From NCBI RefSeq assembly GCF_013368755.1, contig NC_049564.1, positions 3,480,001-3,544,000 of the forward strand: a stretch of 64,000 nt of DNA, given 5' to 3'. The DNA comes from Talaromyces rugulosus. Its lineage: Eukaryota > Ascomycota > Eurotiomycetes > Eurotiales > Trichocomaceae. Of this stretch, positions 10,729 through 23,583 are shown one piece after another. The notes beneath the pieces were generated by a model, which worked only from the letters and a program-made list of their open reading frames with translations, ran no database searches and was not told the DNA's origin. A program made the translations under genes and the position numbers. Position 1 is the stretch's first letter. Each line of letters opens with the position of its first letter.

Positions 10729-12974
10729 TTATTTAGAATATTAAATTTTTTCTATTTAATTATTTATTATAATAAATAAACTTTCTTTTCTTTTTTAAGA
10801 ATTAATATATTTTTATACTTTTTATCATAGTAAATCTTCATTTAGCTTTTAGTCTATTTAATGTCTTTTAATATTATCTAATAAAGTATTTATAGTTTAT
10901 TAATTTATATTATTATAGCTTTAGATAATTCTTTTTATAGTACTTTAGACTATATCATTCTTAGATATTATTTAAGATTTATAAAATATAGAATTTATTT
11001 TATTATAATATTTTCTGTATTATTTAATATAAACTATACTAATAGTAGTAGTTCTATCTAGTTATTTTATTTTTAGTTTAAATAGTATCAAAAATACTAT
11101 TTAATTATTTAAATTATTCTTTTAAACTAGCTATTAGTCTATTGGTAATTTATAATTAATAATTTATAATATATTTTATATACTTTTATAATTATCTATT
11201 AATATTTAGATATAAATAATTTATTTTAGTTTATAATAAGTTTATTTAGTAATCTAGTCTATATAAAAACTTTTTATAATATAAATTTTATATATTATTT
11301 TATTATTATATTTTTTAATATTAATTCTAAAATAATATATTTTATAAGTTAGTTAACTATTATTATAGTATTAATATAGATAACTTCTATTACTAGGTCC
11401 TTAGACTATAGTAATCTTTAGATAAAATTAATAATAATATTTTTCTATACTTCTTTTAGTACTTCTAGTATTTATATTTTTTTAAAAAGTTTATAATATA
11501 TTATTTTGTTTTTATTATATTTGTTATAGTTTTTAATATAATTCTTAATCTTTTTTTAGATATAAGGAAAGTAGAATATTTAGATAATTATTTTAATTAT
11601 TTTTTTATCTCCTTAGTATCTTTTTATTAGAGGATTATAATAGTATTAAATAACTTCTATAGTTATATTCTATAGTACTCTGATCATTCTATTTTATATT
11701 ACTAAGCTTTTCTGAATATTTTTTATAATTTATCCAGCTTGTAATTCTTTTTATATTTTTTTAATTTTTATTAATTTCTTAATATATTTATTTATAGAAT
11801 AGATTATTATTAATAATTTTTATTATAGTTATAATGATTATATTATAATTGTAGTATAGAATTTCTAATTCTTTTTACAGAATATTTATCTTAAAAAGTT
11901 CTATTTTAATCATATAATCTAATTATTTATTTAATATATCTACAGCTATATTTTATTTTCTTAGAATATATTTAATCTTATAATTGAATTTAGCTAGTTT
12001 TTTAGCTTATTATATTTATCTTTTAGATAGTTCTTTTATTATTATAAAGTATTTTAAATTATAATAATTATTTTTAATAATTACTTTATATTTTATTTCT
12101 TAAAGATAGTATCACTATTGTTAAAATATTTAAACTATTATAAATAATTCTTAGTTATAGATATTATAGTTAACTTCTATTAATATAAACTTTCTTAAGT
12201 AGAATATAATAATATATATTTCTTCCTTTTTATTAATTTATTTATAGATTGCTTTAAGAGTATATCTAGATATATTTATTTATAGAATATTTTATAATTC
12301 TAGATTAAATAATTATAAAATTAGTATAATTTTAATAAATTCTTTAATATTTTTAAAAGATTATTGTTTTTTTACTATTTAATTAAATAATTTATTTTTT
12401 TTCAGTAATTTTATTATTAATATTATAATATTTAAGTATTTTTTAAGATATTATTAAATATATCTATTAGCTCTAAGAAAAAATTATATATTATAGATAT
12501 TCATTAAAGTTAGTTATTCAAAGATAATATTTAATTTTTCTTTCAATATTTCTAGTCTGTTTATTATATATATTATTTCTAAATAATTAACTTATGTAAT
12601 ATCAAATTTATATTTCTTAATTTTAAGAATTAATTCTATTTTTATAAGTTTTATTATAATTAGTTATATATAGTTATCATGTTTCTTTAGATCTTTTGAA
12701 TAGACTATAATATTATTAAAGTATACTATAATAAAGAGGTTAAAATATTCTTATAGAATATAGGTTATAAATCTTATAAATTCTGCTAGTAGCTATTTAA
12801 GTTCTATAAGCACTATTAGCTATTTATATAGTTCTAAATCTATAAAAAATATTATTTTCTAGATATTATTATTTTTTATTTATAGATTGTAATATCTCTA
12901 TTTAATATTAAATATTGTTATAATTTTTACGTTTTACAATAAATTTTTTTTCTATTCTTAGTATAATACTTTGT
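10716..12974 (-). mobile_element. Gypsy-B chromovirus, RIP-decayed polymerase (RT, RNase H, integrase)
   Basis: On the minus strand, ignoring RIP stops, the order is reverse transcriptase at about 12960-12400 (FNIKWxYYNLRIK, then a RFI..YLREYFNxFxIVYxNNIIVYSK stretch in which the catalytic Asp codons have mutated), RNase H at about 12300-11880 (YNIYDKELLAI-like, ITDHKNLEYF-like, RQARWAEKLAEFNYKIKY-like), and integrase down to 10716. The rest of integrase and the chromodomain lie beyond the LINE insertion at 4380-4011. The 5' part of the element is missing because it is cut at the LINE-A fragment at 12975. Every reading frame is destroyed. Confidence 0.8.
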
Positions 12975-13280
12975 TTATATTATTATTATTATTTAATCAA
13001 ATTTAACGTCTATACCGAGCCCTAGGCTATGACAGACAGCGATTCGTGTGGATTAGGCCTGCTTATAGGGGTTGCCCCCCATAAGCCGGTGCCTCTACCC
13101 CCATTGGATCCAGGCTTTCAAGGTATCTTGCACTTTCCTCACCCCATGCCGCTTATATGCGCAGGACGATTCGGGGGCTTATAGTGGGTGGCAACCACTA
13201 CCCCCTCCTTATGGCCACTAACGTTTGGGCGTTGCCTACAATAGCGGGCCGCCCCTGCCCGCTATCCTTCCCCCTCTCGC
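12975..13280 (-). mobile_element. LINE-A 5'-truncated 3' end
   Basis: The reverse complement matches the last bases of LINE-A ORF2 and the whole 3' UTR (copy 1 from about 10397 to the tail). It ends in TAA repeats at about 12975-12993. The sequence is almost unmutated, so it is recent. Truncation at the 5' side is the usual outcome of incomplete target-primed reverse transcription. Confidence 0.9.
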
Positions 13281-14210
13281 ATATTGAAAGATATAACTGT
13301 AGAGTAATACGTGATATTAATATTTAAAATAGTATTTAATTAGACTAGATTACCAATAGAAATAACTTTAGATTAAGATAAGTTATTTATATTAAAATAT
13401 TGATAGACTATTATAAAAATATATAGAATAATATATAAGTTATTAATTATTAATCACTAATAGACTAATGACTAGTCTGAAAGGATAATTTAGATAGTAT
13501 AATAATATCTAAGATATTATTTAGATTAGAATTAAGTAGATTAGATAGAATTGCTACTAATTATATAATTTATTTTAAATAATATAGAAAATATAATAAC
13601 AAGACAAGTACTGTATTATATTAATCTTAGATAATACTTATGAATGTTATGGATAGATATCTTAAAAAAAGGATTATCAGAATAAGTAGTAATTAAAAGA
13701 TAATATATATAAATATTATATTAAAGTATATTAAAAGATATTTAATAGGCAGAACTAAAAATGAAGGTATATTACAATAAAAAGCGCAAAGACATATTTA
13801 TTCTTAAAAAAAAGGAAAGAATTTACTTACTATAATAAATAATAGAGAATAAAAATTTTAATATTCTTAGTAAGAAACCTAGTAATAAACTTAATACTAT
13901 TAAATATAGATTATTTATAATTAAAAAGAAACTTATAAATAATAATTATAAACTCTAGCTACTAAATAGAATAAAGATATATTTAATATTCTATATTTTA
14001 TTATTAGAACCAACAGTAAGTTAGTATGAAAATTATGATAAAGTAGAAGAAAAAGAATATAAAGTTGACTAGATAATATAATAAAAAATAGAAAAAGAAA
14101 AAATATTGTACTTTATTAAATAGAAAGAATATTCTGAAGAATATAATTTATAGGAACCAGTTAGGCATCTAAATTGTCTAGATAGAATTTAGGAATATTA
14201 CTGATGAGTT
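13281..14210 (+). mobile_element. Gypsy-B second copy, integrase C-terminus and chromodomain
   Basis: This is on the plus strand, opposite to the copy on its left. From about 13800, allowing for RIP stops, it reads as a LKKGDKVYLL-like segment, then NKLDTIKYGPFIIKKKL, then KIHPxFHxSLLEPT-like, then a chromodomain (YxVExIL ... YxIKWKGYSEEYNxWEPVRHLN). The frame ends near 14200. The 13281-13700 part is compatible with upstream integrase but too decayed to align with confidence. This copy supplies the empty-site sequence for the LINE-A copy 1 insertion. Confidence 0.75.
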
Positions 14211-15220
14211 GGTCGAAGAGGACCAGGTTAAAAAGATCTATATTATTAAGATTAGAGAGAAATTTTTTAAAAATAGCTATAATAGTCTTATTAGCTTTCT
14301 ACTATTTAGCTTCTTTTTTTTATTTTTTTTTATATTTTCTTTTTTTTTTTTTTTCCAGCCATTCTAACTCTTCTATATCTTTTATATTAGTTTAAATAAA
14401 TTCTTCAGCTTGTTTTTGGAGAAGATTATTTTATTTATTAAGATGATCAAGTTTAGTTATTATTTTAACTATTTACTTATAGACTTCTTTCTATTAAATA
14501 TGAATTTTTTTCTAGGCTACTAAGAGCTTTTTTTAGATAAGATTAAATAAAGCTATTTTAATATATTTGTAGCGACTAAAATTAATATACTTATTATAAT
14601 GATTTAAAATCTTAAATTTAATATATATCTTTCTATATAAAGCATAACAACAATAAAAAATCAATAGAATAACACTAGACTATTTAATTTAGACACAAAG
14701 ATTATTCTTATTTATATTTTTCTGTAACAACATAGTTAGGACATCATTATTAAGAATATTAACAAAATTAAAATTAGCTTATCTATGTAATAGGGATATG
14801 TAACTATTTATATAACTATCAAGATACCAGTCTTTAGAAAAGGAAATTATTAGAAGATTTAATTAACTATAGCTAATTAATAAGTCTATAGGCATTATTT
14901 ACCTAAGTAAAGCTATTATGGGTATTTATATAGGTAGTTATAGAAAGATTAATATAATAAAGTTATATGATTATACAGACAACATAGCTAATAAAGCTGT
15001 TGTTAGACTAAAGATATATTAGATATATTTTAATAAATATAGTCAACAGAGTAACTACTATAAAAATAGATATATTTGCTATGTTCAGGATTTACTATAT
15101 AAAGATACTTATTTACTAATATATATTTAGTTTGATCGTGTTTTATTCTTATACCAAATTGGATCTATACTTTATCTAGCTTATTAACAAGTTACTCTTA
15201 AATATCCTCTTGTTTACAAG
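14211..15220. other. AT-rich decayed repeat DNA, no gene
   Basis: This probably includes the 3' end of Gypsy-B and the start of the Copia element. There are T-rich tracts at 14320-14360. No LTR pair, coding frame or RNA gene could be supported. The open frame at about 14204-14395 is a low-complexity artefact. Confidence 0.4.
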
Positions 15221-16716
15221 AGATATTTCTCTTCTGACCCTAGTTACCTACGTCTCTATCTCATTCGGCAGAATACTACCAACGAACACCCATTCTGGTA
15301 AAGAACGGTTGATACGTTTTGACATCTAATTATTAAATAAAAGCCTATAAATAATATAAAAAATCTTAAAGCACTTATAATAATTTAATTATTTTATATA
15401 AAAGGTCTATTACTTTATATAAAAAACTATAAAACTACTTATAAAGTATAGAATACTCTTAAAGAACTATATAATTCTAAAGAGTTTATAATAGAATTTT
15501 TAACTTTAAAAGAGTTTTTTAATTATAAATTAGAAAATTTTTAATTAATAGAAGAATATTTATATTAAATAAAAATATTTTTAGATAATTTATTTTTTAG
15601 AAATATAGAAGTTGTAAATTAAATAAAATTTATATAAATTTTATATAATTTAAGTAAAAAATAGAAATTTTTTATTTAAAATATTATTTAAGTATTAAGA
15701 AAGAATCTTAATACTTATAATTTTAATTCTTTATATACTAATCTTATTAATAAAGTAAAAAAGAAATAACAAACTAAATCTATACTATAAAAGTAAAAAA
15801 TAAATATAAAAAAAATAATAATTTATATTGCATAAATTACAAGAAAATAAATTATGATATTTCTATCTATTTCTTTTTATATAAAGAAATAAGACTAAAG
15901 AACTAGAAAAATAATAAAAAAATATAAAAATTAAATACTAATAAATATATAAATAAAAAACTAGAAAATAAAAAATAATAAGTATTATTAAATGTAATTA
16001 TTGATATTAATTTAGAAAAATTAAATATTTCTGACTTAGAAATGAATTTTAATGAAGAGATTAATATTATATAAGATTTATCTAATAATAATTAAGAAAA
16101 TGAAGATTATTTTGAAAATCTTGATTTTAATAAGGTAAATTAATATTTTATATATAATATAATAAATGCTAATAAAGAAAATATAGATATAAATAAAAAT
16201 AAAAATAATTATTTTAAAAACTAAATTGAATTTATTATTGATATTACTGTAATTATTTCTATAATCTATGATTTATCTTATTTTTTAAATTATAAAAAGA
16301 TAAATAAAACAGTATAATAGGGAAAAGTAAAAAATATTAATATAAAATATAAAGGAACTGTTATTATAAAAATAAATATAAAATATATTTATATTTTATA
16401 AAATGTATTCTTTATTCCTGAATTAGAAATAAATATTTTAAGTATAAATAATATTAAAAATATTATATACTTATTTATAGATAAAAAATGCTATATATAT
16501 AATAAAATACTAAAAAAGCTTATATATATAGCTTATAAAAAAGAAAGATTATATAAAATAAATTTTAATATTCTATGTAATAATAAAAATAATTATATCC
16601 TATTAACAGATTATAAATAAAATAATATAAAAATATGGCATAAAAAATTAGGCTATATAAATATAGAAGTATTAAAAGAAATATTAAAAATAAAAGAATT
16701 ATATTTTTCTATTAAA
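15221..16716 (+). mobile_element. Copia-type LTR retrotransposon, 5' part (gag, protease, pre-integrase)
   Basis: Bases 15221-15330 are a less mutated, more GC-balanced patch that may be the LTR end and leader. From about 15322 a gag-like frame runs with many RIP stops. Near 16230-16280 a FIIDxxxxI stretch fits the aspartic protease active site (FIIDTGAT in intact relatives). At about 16630-16660 IWHKKLGYINIEVLKE is the GAG-pre-integrase motif. The element is interrupted at 16716 by the Gypsy-A insertion and resumes at 22724 in the expected order. Confidence 0.8.
16712..16716. repeat. 5-bp target-site duplication TTAAA, left (Gypsy-A)
   Basis: TTAAA immediately precedes the LTR terminus TGTGACG and recurs at 22724-22728 directly after the other LTR. 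Confidence 0.85.
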
Positions 16717-16990
16717 TGTGACGTGCCTTTTCCAAAGATATTCGATTCCTATCTAGGGGTGCGATTCTCTAAAACAACAAGCATGGGAAAGGAATCTAAC
16801 TACCAGGACCTGCGGGAAGGTTTTATCTTGTGTGCTTAGGTAACCAGCTTAATCCCTTATGGCCCCAGGGTAAAGCTATCCCCAGATCTGGCACTGTGGG
16901 TTAGGGTTGATGCCCTTCCTATCTAAGACTTCCTATCTGGCCACAAAGCCATTTCTATCTTTAGGAATAGCCTCAGGCTTAGCCGTCACA
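16717..16990 (-). repeat. Gypsy-A 3' LTR
   Basis: This 274-bp LTR has the ends TGTGACG and CGTCACA. It aligns along its whole length with 22450-22723 and 3737-4010. It is the better preserved terminus of the pair, but its interior carries C-to-T and G-to-A changes relative to the other LTR. Confidence 0.95.
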
Positions 16991-16999
16991 TCATTCCCT

Positions 17000-19900
17000 T
17001 CTTTGGAAACGCTTGCCCTTAAGCGTTAGTTACTGGTTTATTATTATCTATATACTTTTTAACAAATTAATCCTTTTTTATAGCTTTTATCTACATATCT
17101 AACTGGTGCAGTAGACCTAGCTTCTTGGGGTTAGTATTATGGAATGATTTTAGCACTAGTGAAGTATTTGAAAAGTACTCTATTGGATATTATATTGGAT
17201 CTAGGTCTTTACCTAGCTAGTTTACTCAATAGCACAGCTTCTTCTAGTGTATCTGGGAGTCTAGGATTTTATTAACTTTCTATTCTGAATTTCCGTTAAC
17301 CTAGAGCTTAGGATATTCCTTTTTTAGTTAACTAATGAAGGGCTTGGTTAAAGCAGTACAGCAGAGTTTATCTAGAGAAAAGATATAGTACATTTATATA
17401 TCCTATAGCAAATCTAATTCAAAAGCATGTCCTATCTTACGCAGTATCTTATATAGTCTTTTGGATTAATAGCCCAGCTTCCTGTCTGATTATCCTATAT
17501 CCCATCCTTTATTACTAATATAAATATAGTCACTAATTCTGAAATCTATCTTCTGTCTATGCTTGTTCACTTACTATTACTATCTACCTTATGCTTCTAT
17601 AATATTATTATAGATATGGTCCTATATACACTCTAAACACTGTATCTATACTTAGGCTTTTTTCTTGTTCAGTGTATAGCTTCTAGACGGCATTAATAGC
17701 ACTTAATTAAATAACATCCAAGGAGTATAACCTTTTTCTATCTCAAATAGAAACATCCCTATAGATTCCTATAGCAGTGATGTAGCTGCAAAGTTAATAA
17801 TTAATAGATACTCTAACTAGTCGTTTATTATAAAGTTAATATATAGCTATAGCCGCTGCTAAAAATACTGATTTATTATCTTTATTTATCTATCTGTCTA
17901 GACATGCCGTGCTGTCAATAGCTTTACTTTAATGTGAAGGATTTAGCACGTTTTTTCCTAGAACTCAGAGATGAACTGGTCTTCTTAGTCTAATATAATG
18001 CTATCTGGTAGACCTGTCCATAGGAAGATATACTGAATCTATAACTTTGTTATATTTTTAGCTGTCATTCTTTTGTGGTATAATATAGAGACTAGTCTTT
18101 TGGTTAAGTAGTTAATAGTGACAAAAATGTTATTGAATTTCTATTTGTCCTAGAACAGCTCTATAAAATCTATTAATAAATACTACCAAGGTTGTACTGG
18201 GATAGGTAACAGTTAGAGAAGTCTAGAGGCCCTGTCTCTATATGTGTTTATTCTTTTATATATCTTATAATTGTCTATATATCAATTTATATTATTACTC
18301 TATATCTTCTAATAAAACTGTTCTTAGACTAGCTTTAGTATCTTTATATATTCTAGATATGCTATTACAGGTTGTTGATATACTTTATCTAGTAATTATG
18401 CTTGTAAATCGTCTTTTTTAGGAATATAGAGTCATTTATTAAAAAAAAGTTATTTTTTAATTACTTTATAGCTCTTTTTTTTCTCTAAGAGTAAGACTTT
18501 AATACCTTTTTTAGCTATATATTCCTTATTGGCTGCCAACACCTTAGTAACAATATTATTTTCTATAGTTAGAGTGACCAGTTCTACATATACCATCTCA
18601 AATGTGATTTTATTATTGATTTTATACCACAGCAGTAGCGTTCAGTTCTAATAGTTGAGGTTTTTCACCTTTTCATCTTCTTTCTAAATAAAGATGTCTG
18701 TTAATACATTTGTTTTTCTTAGTTAGTATCTAAGTACAAAGTGGTATTCCTCTAAGAACTTACACTATTGGGCTTGTTGGGTATTCAGAGCTTTAGTAAT
18801 CATAAAGTACTCAAGAACCTGGTAATCTGATAGGATATTAAAGGACTTCTATCCTCTTAATCTGACTAATTTAGACTTCTATTTCCTTAGAGTCTTTATT
18901 ACTGCTAGTAGTTCTTTGTTATAGATATCATAATTATGCTTAGCTAGGATTATTAATATAGAGTAGTACATGACTAGATACTATTTCTTATCTTTACATA
19001 GTTGAGATAAGACTGCGGCCACTACTCCGTTTAACGTATCTGTTTCTATATGGGTTTAGCAATTGAGGTTATAATAGACTAATATCAAGACTTTTAATAA
19101 TTTCTTTTTCAGACTTTCAAATACTTCTTTACACTCTTTACTCTATATAAATGAAATGTTAGTTTAAGTAAAGTAATGTAATGGTTTTATAGTTTAGCTG
19201 TAGGCCTTTATAAACTTCTAATAGAAGTTGTAGAAATTAAGGAATAACTATATTTCTAAAACTGTTATTAACATCTTTTAGGAAAGGATAATCTCAATCT
19301 TTACTAGATTAACCTTTATCCTCTTTAAGGTAATAATAAAGCCTAGATACTTGGTTGATATAATATAGAACTTGTATTTTTTGATATTAGCTTGTAGTCC
19401 TGCTTTTTAGAGTCTTTTTAACACCTGTTACATATATATCTCATGCTCTAGCTTATTCTTACTATATATCAATAAATTATTGATAAACATAATTATGAAC
19501 TGGTCAAGGTAGTCTATAAAGATATTGTTAATCAGTTATTAAAATATCATTAGTCTATTAATAAGACCAAACAGCATTATCTTATACTTAAAAGTGCTAT
19601 ACCAACAATAAAAGATAGTCAGATCTATAGAGTCTAGATGTATTCAGATTCAGTAGAATCTCTACCTAATATCTAGCTTAATAAAGATCTTTGCCTTACT
19701 CAAGCACTTAAAGACTTCCTTAATAAGTAGCAGTAGATATTAGTCTTTTCTAGTTAAAGCGTTTAGCTTACAGTAATTAATATAGAAATAGAATCCGCTA
19801 TCAGCTTTCTTAGCTATAAAGATTAAAGACACAAATAATATATTACTAAAGATAATAAATTCTTTATCTAGATTATCAATAATATAGTCTTAGGCTGCTT

Positions 19901-21060
19901 AGAGCTATTCCTTTAATATTTAATATAAAGGACTATAACCTAACTCTAGATCTTGATTCAACTTGATTTTGTAGTTATACTTCTAGTGAATTAATAACTT
20001 GTCTAAGCAGATCTTTAAGAAGATATTGGCGAACTTATAATACTGATTTAATAGCTGCTACTTAATTTCCTTGCTTTTAGTTGACTTGGCCGTTCTTTTC
20101 TTCTTAATTTTCAGTACCTACTCTATCTCATAAAGACTAGTTATAAAGATATCTATAATCTTATTTTTTATACAATAATGGAATCCAGTAGTTCTAATAA
20201 TTATTATATCTATTCCATACGTCCTTTTTTCTAAGTATTAATAATATAGGTTTCTTATTAGACTGATAACTAGTGACGCTTCCTTAGTACTACTAAAAGG
20301 TCCTGTGGTATTCTCTAATTGTAAAGCTTTCTCTATTTTCTATAGTTCTATTCTTGATTATATCTTTTGTATTCTTTCTATAACTACAGGTGCTTTCTTT
20401 TAAGGTTCTGGTTGTAGAAGTAGAATAGGTTTTTTTATTAACTGATTTTGGCATTTTATATTAGCTTAATGCTTAAGATTGACTAGTTTATTTCTCCTTA
20501 GTATTGTCTTTGATATGTGAATGAACTGCTCTCTCTTTATTTAATTTTTAAAAGACATATTCTCTAGCTATAAAAAATGATAGTTTCTGTAATCTATTAA
20601 TATATTATACTTCTCCAGCTATATATAACCCAAAATGACATTATAACAGTCTAATTGTACTAAAAAAAAGGATAAATACCACTGTATCTAGCTATTAACA
20701 ATCAGTATTAAGATTATAAAGTATATAACTAGTTCTACTGTCTTCTTATTATACCCTCTCATCTCATAGAGTTCAGAAACAGATACTGTGTATATCTGAA
20801 AATGTTGTGCAAGCTTCTCTACTAAAAATATATCTAAAAAGGCAAATCTATTAGCTTTAATATTAGCTAAAGCTTTAGTACAAATTAAATATCTATTCTT
20901 AGCTAGCTGAATAAATATAGTTATGCTATTCTTCTTTCTTTTTATTAGCTATAAAAGATCTAAAGCTTCGTTGTCTATACTTGATACACCTAAGAAGAAG
21001 ACTTCTTCTAGGTGTAGATATTTTCCAACTCTTTATCTATGTCATCCTTATTCTGTTTCT
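17000..21060 (-). pseudogene. Gypsy-A pol polyprotein remnant
   Basis: On the minus strand, around 19800-19300, the frame reads INDIFIDYLDQFIIMFINNLLIYSKNKLEHE with KYLGFIIT-like downstream; this is the reverse-transcriptase core in which the catalytic YxDD has become FINN through RIP. Upstream, about 21060-20200, is a protease-like region. Downstream, 19300-17000, carries RNase H and integrase length of sequence with many stops. It is non-functional. The exact domain borders are approximate. Confidence 0.75.
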
Positions 21061-22330
21061 TCAAGGCCTTTAGATCTGAAGCCTTTTTCTTAAAGAGGCA
21101 TTTGTTAGCACAGTAACTACTTAGTTTATAATTAAAATACTTATCCTTGCTTATTAGCTTCTTCTTTTCTTCCTAGAAAAGCTATGGTTAAGAAGCTTTA
21201 TTCTTCGGCTTTGATCCTCTAGAGGTATTCGACTAGTAGTCTCTCTAGCTATGGTCTTTACTGCTCCTAATTCTATAGCTGTAGGCGCGTTGTTTCTTTT
21301 CAACAATCTGCTTAAGGCAGTTAGCAGTAATATAGCATCCTTATACAAAGATCTAATATAACATCATTAGATCGATACTTTCCTTAATTATAGTGTGCTG
21401 CATATCGAATAAGAATTTATAGTAGAGTTTCTTTTTTTATTCTAATAGAATAAGGCCAGCTTCCTAGATAAGAAACGTGAATTTTAATAAAAAGATTTAA
21501 AACTTCAAATCTTTTATTGCTAGGTAATGGAGTTCTATCTTTACATTGATCACGCAGTTCTTATCTATGTAGATTATTCTTAGATGCTCAAAGATATTAT
21601 TAATATCTTAGTAATATTGTGCTGAGTCCTTCCAGAATCATAGGAGCAAGTAATTGGCCATTTCTTCTTTACATATCTCCTTCACGTACGCCATACGGGC
21701 CAGGGCTGTTGGGTAATGATTAGCATTGGCTTCCAACTTATTCTCAATATCAATCTCCCATGATTCGTACTTAGGATTGATTCCATCTAATAGTAGCTGG
21801 CCATTTAGCAGCTTAGTAGTCTTCTTCTTATAGTCTTTCCTAGCTGGAGAGGTATTAGTGATTACAGCATTATACTCCATGATTAGTTTAGATATAATCT
21901 AGTGATAGTCGGCTAGATTATTCTTAAGATTCTGAATCTCCTCTCTTATAGAGTCAATTTCCTTTATATTATTATTACTAGACTTAGTAAAAACCTCTTC
22001 TAGTCATTTCTTCTATATAGAGAGATATTAGAATAAACCTTTAAATAAGCTTCTAGAGTTACTTCTATAAAGCTTAAAGAATTTATCCTTATTAAGTAGT
22101 CCTTTAGAAATATCTCTAAGCTTTAGTTTTTTAAGGTTAATAGTTAAATAGTAACTAGGCTCTCTTATATTATCATTGCTAGCGCTCTTACTATGTTGAT
22201 ATCTGTCAGTGGTATTTAGTCTTACCATTATACTAGCTCATAAGATTTCTAGGTTTCAAATGAAGATAAATAAAGATTCAGGGTTAGAGCACTGATAAAA
22301 CATTTATTATAGCTATACAGACTGTGCTGA
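21061..22330 (-). pseudogene. Gypsy-A gag remnant
   Basis: Short open pieces on the minus strand (21638-21880 and 21154-21348) belong to one gag frame. The segment with KLLNGQLLLDGINPKYESW and YPTALARMAYVKEICKEE resembles fungal Gypsy gag N-terminal regions. It lies between the 5' LTR (22450-22723) and the protease region, as expected. It is broken by stops and is not expressed as a complete protein. Confidence 0.65.
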
Positions 22331-22449
22331 ACATAAAGAGATTAAGATAAAAAAAAGTCTATTCCTAATTAGAGCACTGACTATAGCTGAGTACTAGCTA
22401 TACTAGTTATAAAAAAAACAAAGATAAAATATAGCGATGCTTATTATAA

Positions 22450-22723
22450 TATAATATACCTTTTCCAAAGATATTCAATTCCTATCTAGAGATGTGATTC
22501 TCTAAAATAACAAGCATAGGAAAGGAATCTAACTACCAGGACCTGCAGGAAGGTTTTATCTTGTGTGTTTAGGTAACCAGCTTGACCCCTTATGGCCCCG
22601 GGGTGAGGCTATCCCCAGATCTGGCACCGCAGGTTAGGGTTGATGCCCTTCCTGCCTAAGGCCTCCCATCCGGCCACGAGGCCGCTCCTACCCTTGGGGA
22701 TAGCCTCAGGCTCAGCCGTCACA
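22450..22723 (-). repeat. Gypsy-A 5' LTR
   Basis: This 274-bp LTR is the partner of 16717-16990. The left terminus is TATAATATACC, a mutated TGTGACGTGCC, and the right end CGTCACA is intact. Confidence 0.95.
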
Positions 22724-22728
22724 TTAAA
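22724..22728. repeat. 5-bp target-site duplication TTAAA, right (Gypsy-A)
   Basis: This matches 16712-16716 exactly. Confidence 0.85.
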
Positions 22729-23512
22729 GAAATAACTTTAGTAATTATTAATTGTGAAGTATACCTATAATTAAAATATAATAGAAAAATAAATAAAATC
22801 TTAGAAAATAATTTAAAAAATTATAAAATAGGAGAAAAAATATATAGTAATATTAGAAGTCCTATTTTTTCTTAAATATATAATAATAAATTATATTATA
22901 TAATCTTTCTAGATAAAAAATCTAGATATTTATTTATAAATATTTTAAAAAAAAAATATAAAGCTCTAGAAACTTTTAAGAAATTTAAAAATATTATTGA
23001 AAACTAAAATAATATTAAAATAAAAGAATTCTTTTCTAATAATGGAGGAGAATATATAAATAATAATTTTGAAATATTATTTAATGAATATAGAATAATT
23101 CATAATAAAATATCTTTTTATACAAAAGAACTAAATGGATTAATAGAAAGAATTAATTTTACTTTAATGAATAAAGTAAGAAGCTTTTTATTTAATTCTA
23201 ATAATAATAAAAATCTATGGGGAGAAGCTCTATTATCTGCCACTTTTATATATAATAGAACTCCTCATAAATCTATTTAATATAAAACTCTATATGAAAT
23301 ATATTATAAAGAAAAACCAAAAATTGAATATATTAAAATATGGAGATCTATAATATATTATCATATAAATAAGAAAACTCATAAATTACTACTAAGAAAA
23401 AGAAAAGGAATTTTAATTAGTTTTAGTGATTATAAATATTATAAAATTCTTAATATAGAAACTAAAAAATCTCTATAGTCTAGAGATGTTTCTATTCTAG
23501 AAGGAATATATT

Positions 23513-23513
23513 C

Positions 23514-23558
<45 letters not shown>

Positions 23559-23583
23559 CAATAATAACAATAATAACAATAAT
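23513..23583 (+). repeat. AAT/AAC trinucleotide microsatellite
   Basis: This is a run of AAT units drifting into AAC/AAT mixtures, in frame with the Copia polyprotein as a polyasparagine linker between integrase and reverse transcriptase. Confidence 0.9.

Larger units (their letters stand above)
16717..22723 (-). mobile_element. Gypsy-A LTR retrotransposon, structurally complete
   Basis: This is a 6007-bp element with two 274-bp LTRs whose intact ends form the inverted repeat TGTGACG...CGTCACA, flanked by TTAAA duplications. The internal coding strand is minus: gag next to the LTR at 22450-22723, then protease, reverse transcriptase (about 19800-19300), RNase H and integrase towards 17000. 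A purine-rich tract (GAAGGGAATGA) abuts the 3' LTR at 16991, as expected for plus-strand priming. It sits inside the pre-integrase/integrase region of the Copia element. RIP-type stops break all frames, though decay is milder than in the 588-4010 copy. Confidence 0.95.

Noticed and set aside
12975..13000. Tandem TAA repeats as an independent microsatellite or CRISPR-like array
   Set aside because: They are the 3' tail of the reversed LINE-A fragment; other copies end in the same type of repeat.
14204..14395. 63-codon open frame
   Set aside because: It is made of poly-T-driven Phe/Leu/Ser in RIP-decayed DNA after the Gypsy-B chromodomain; low complexity and no family features.
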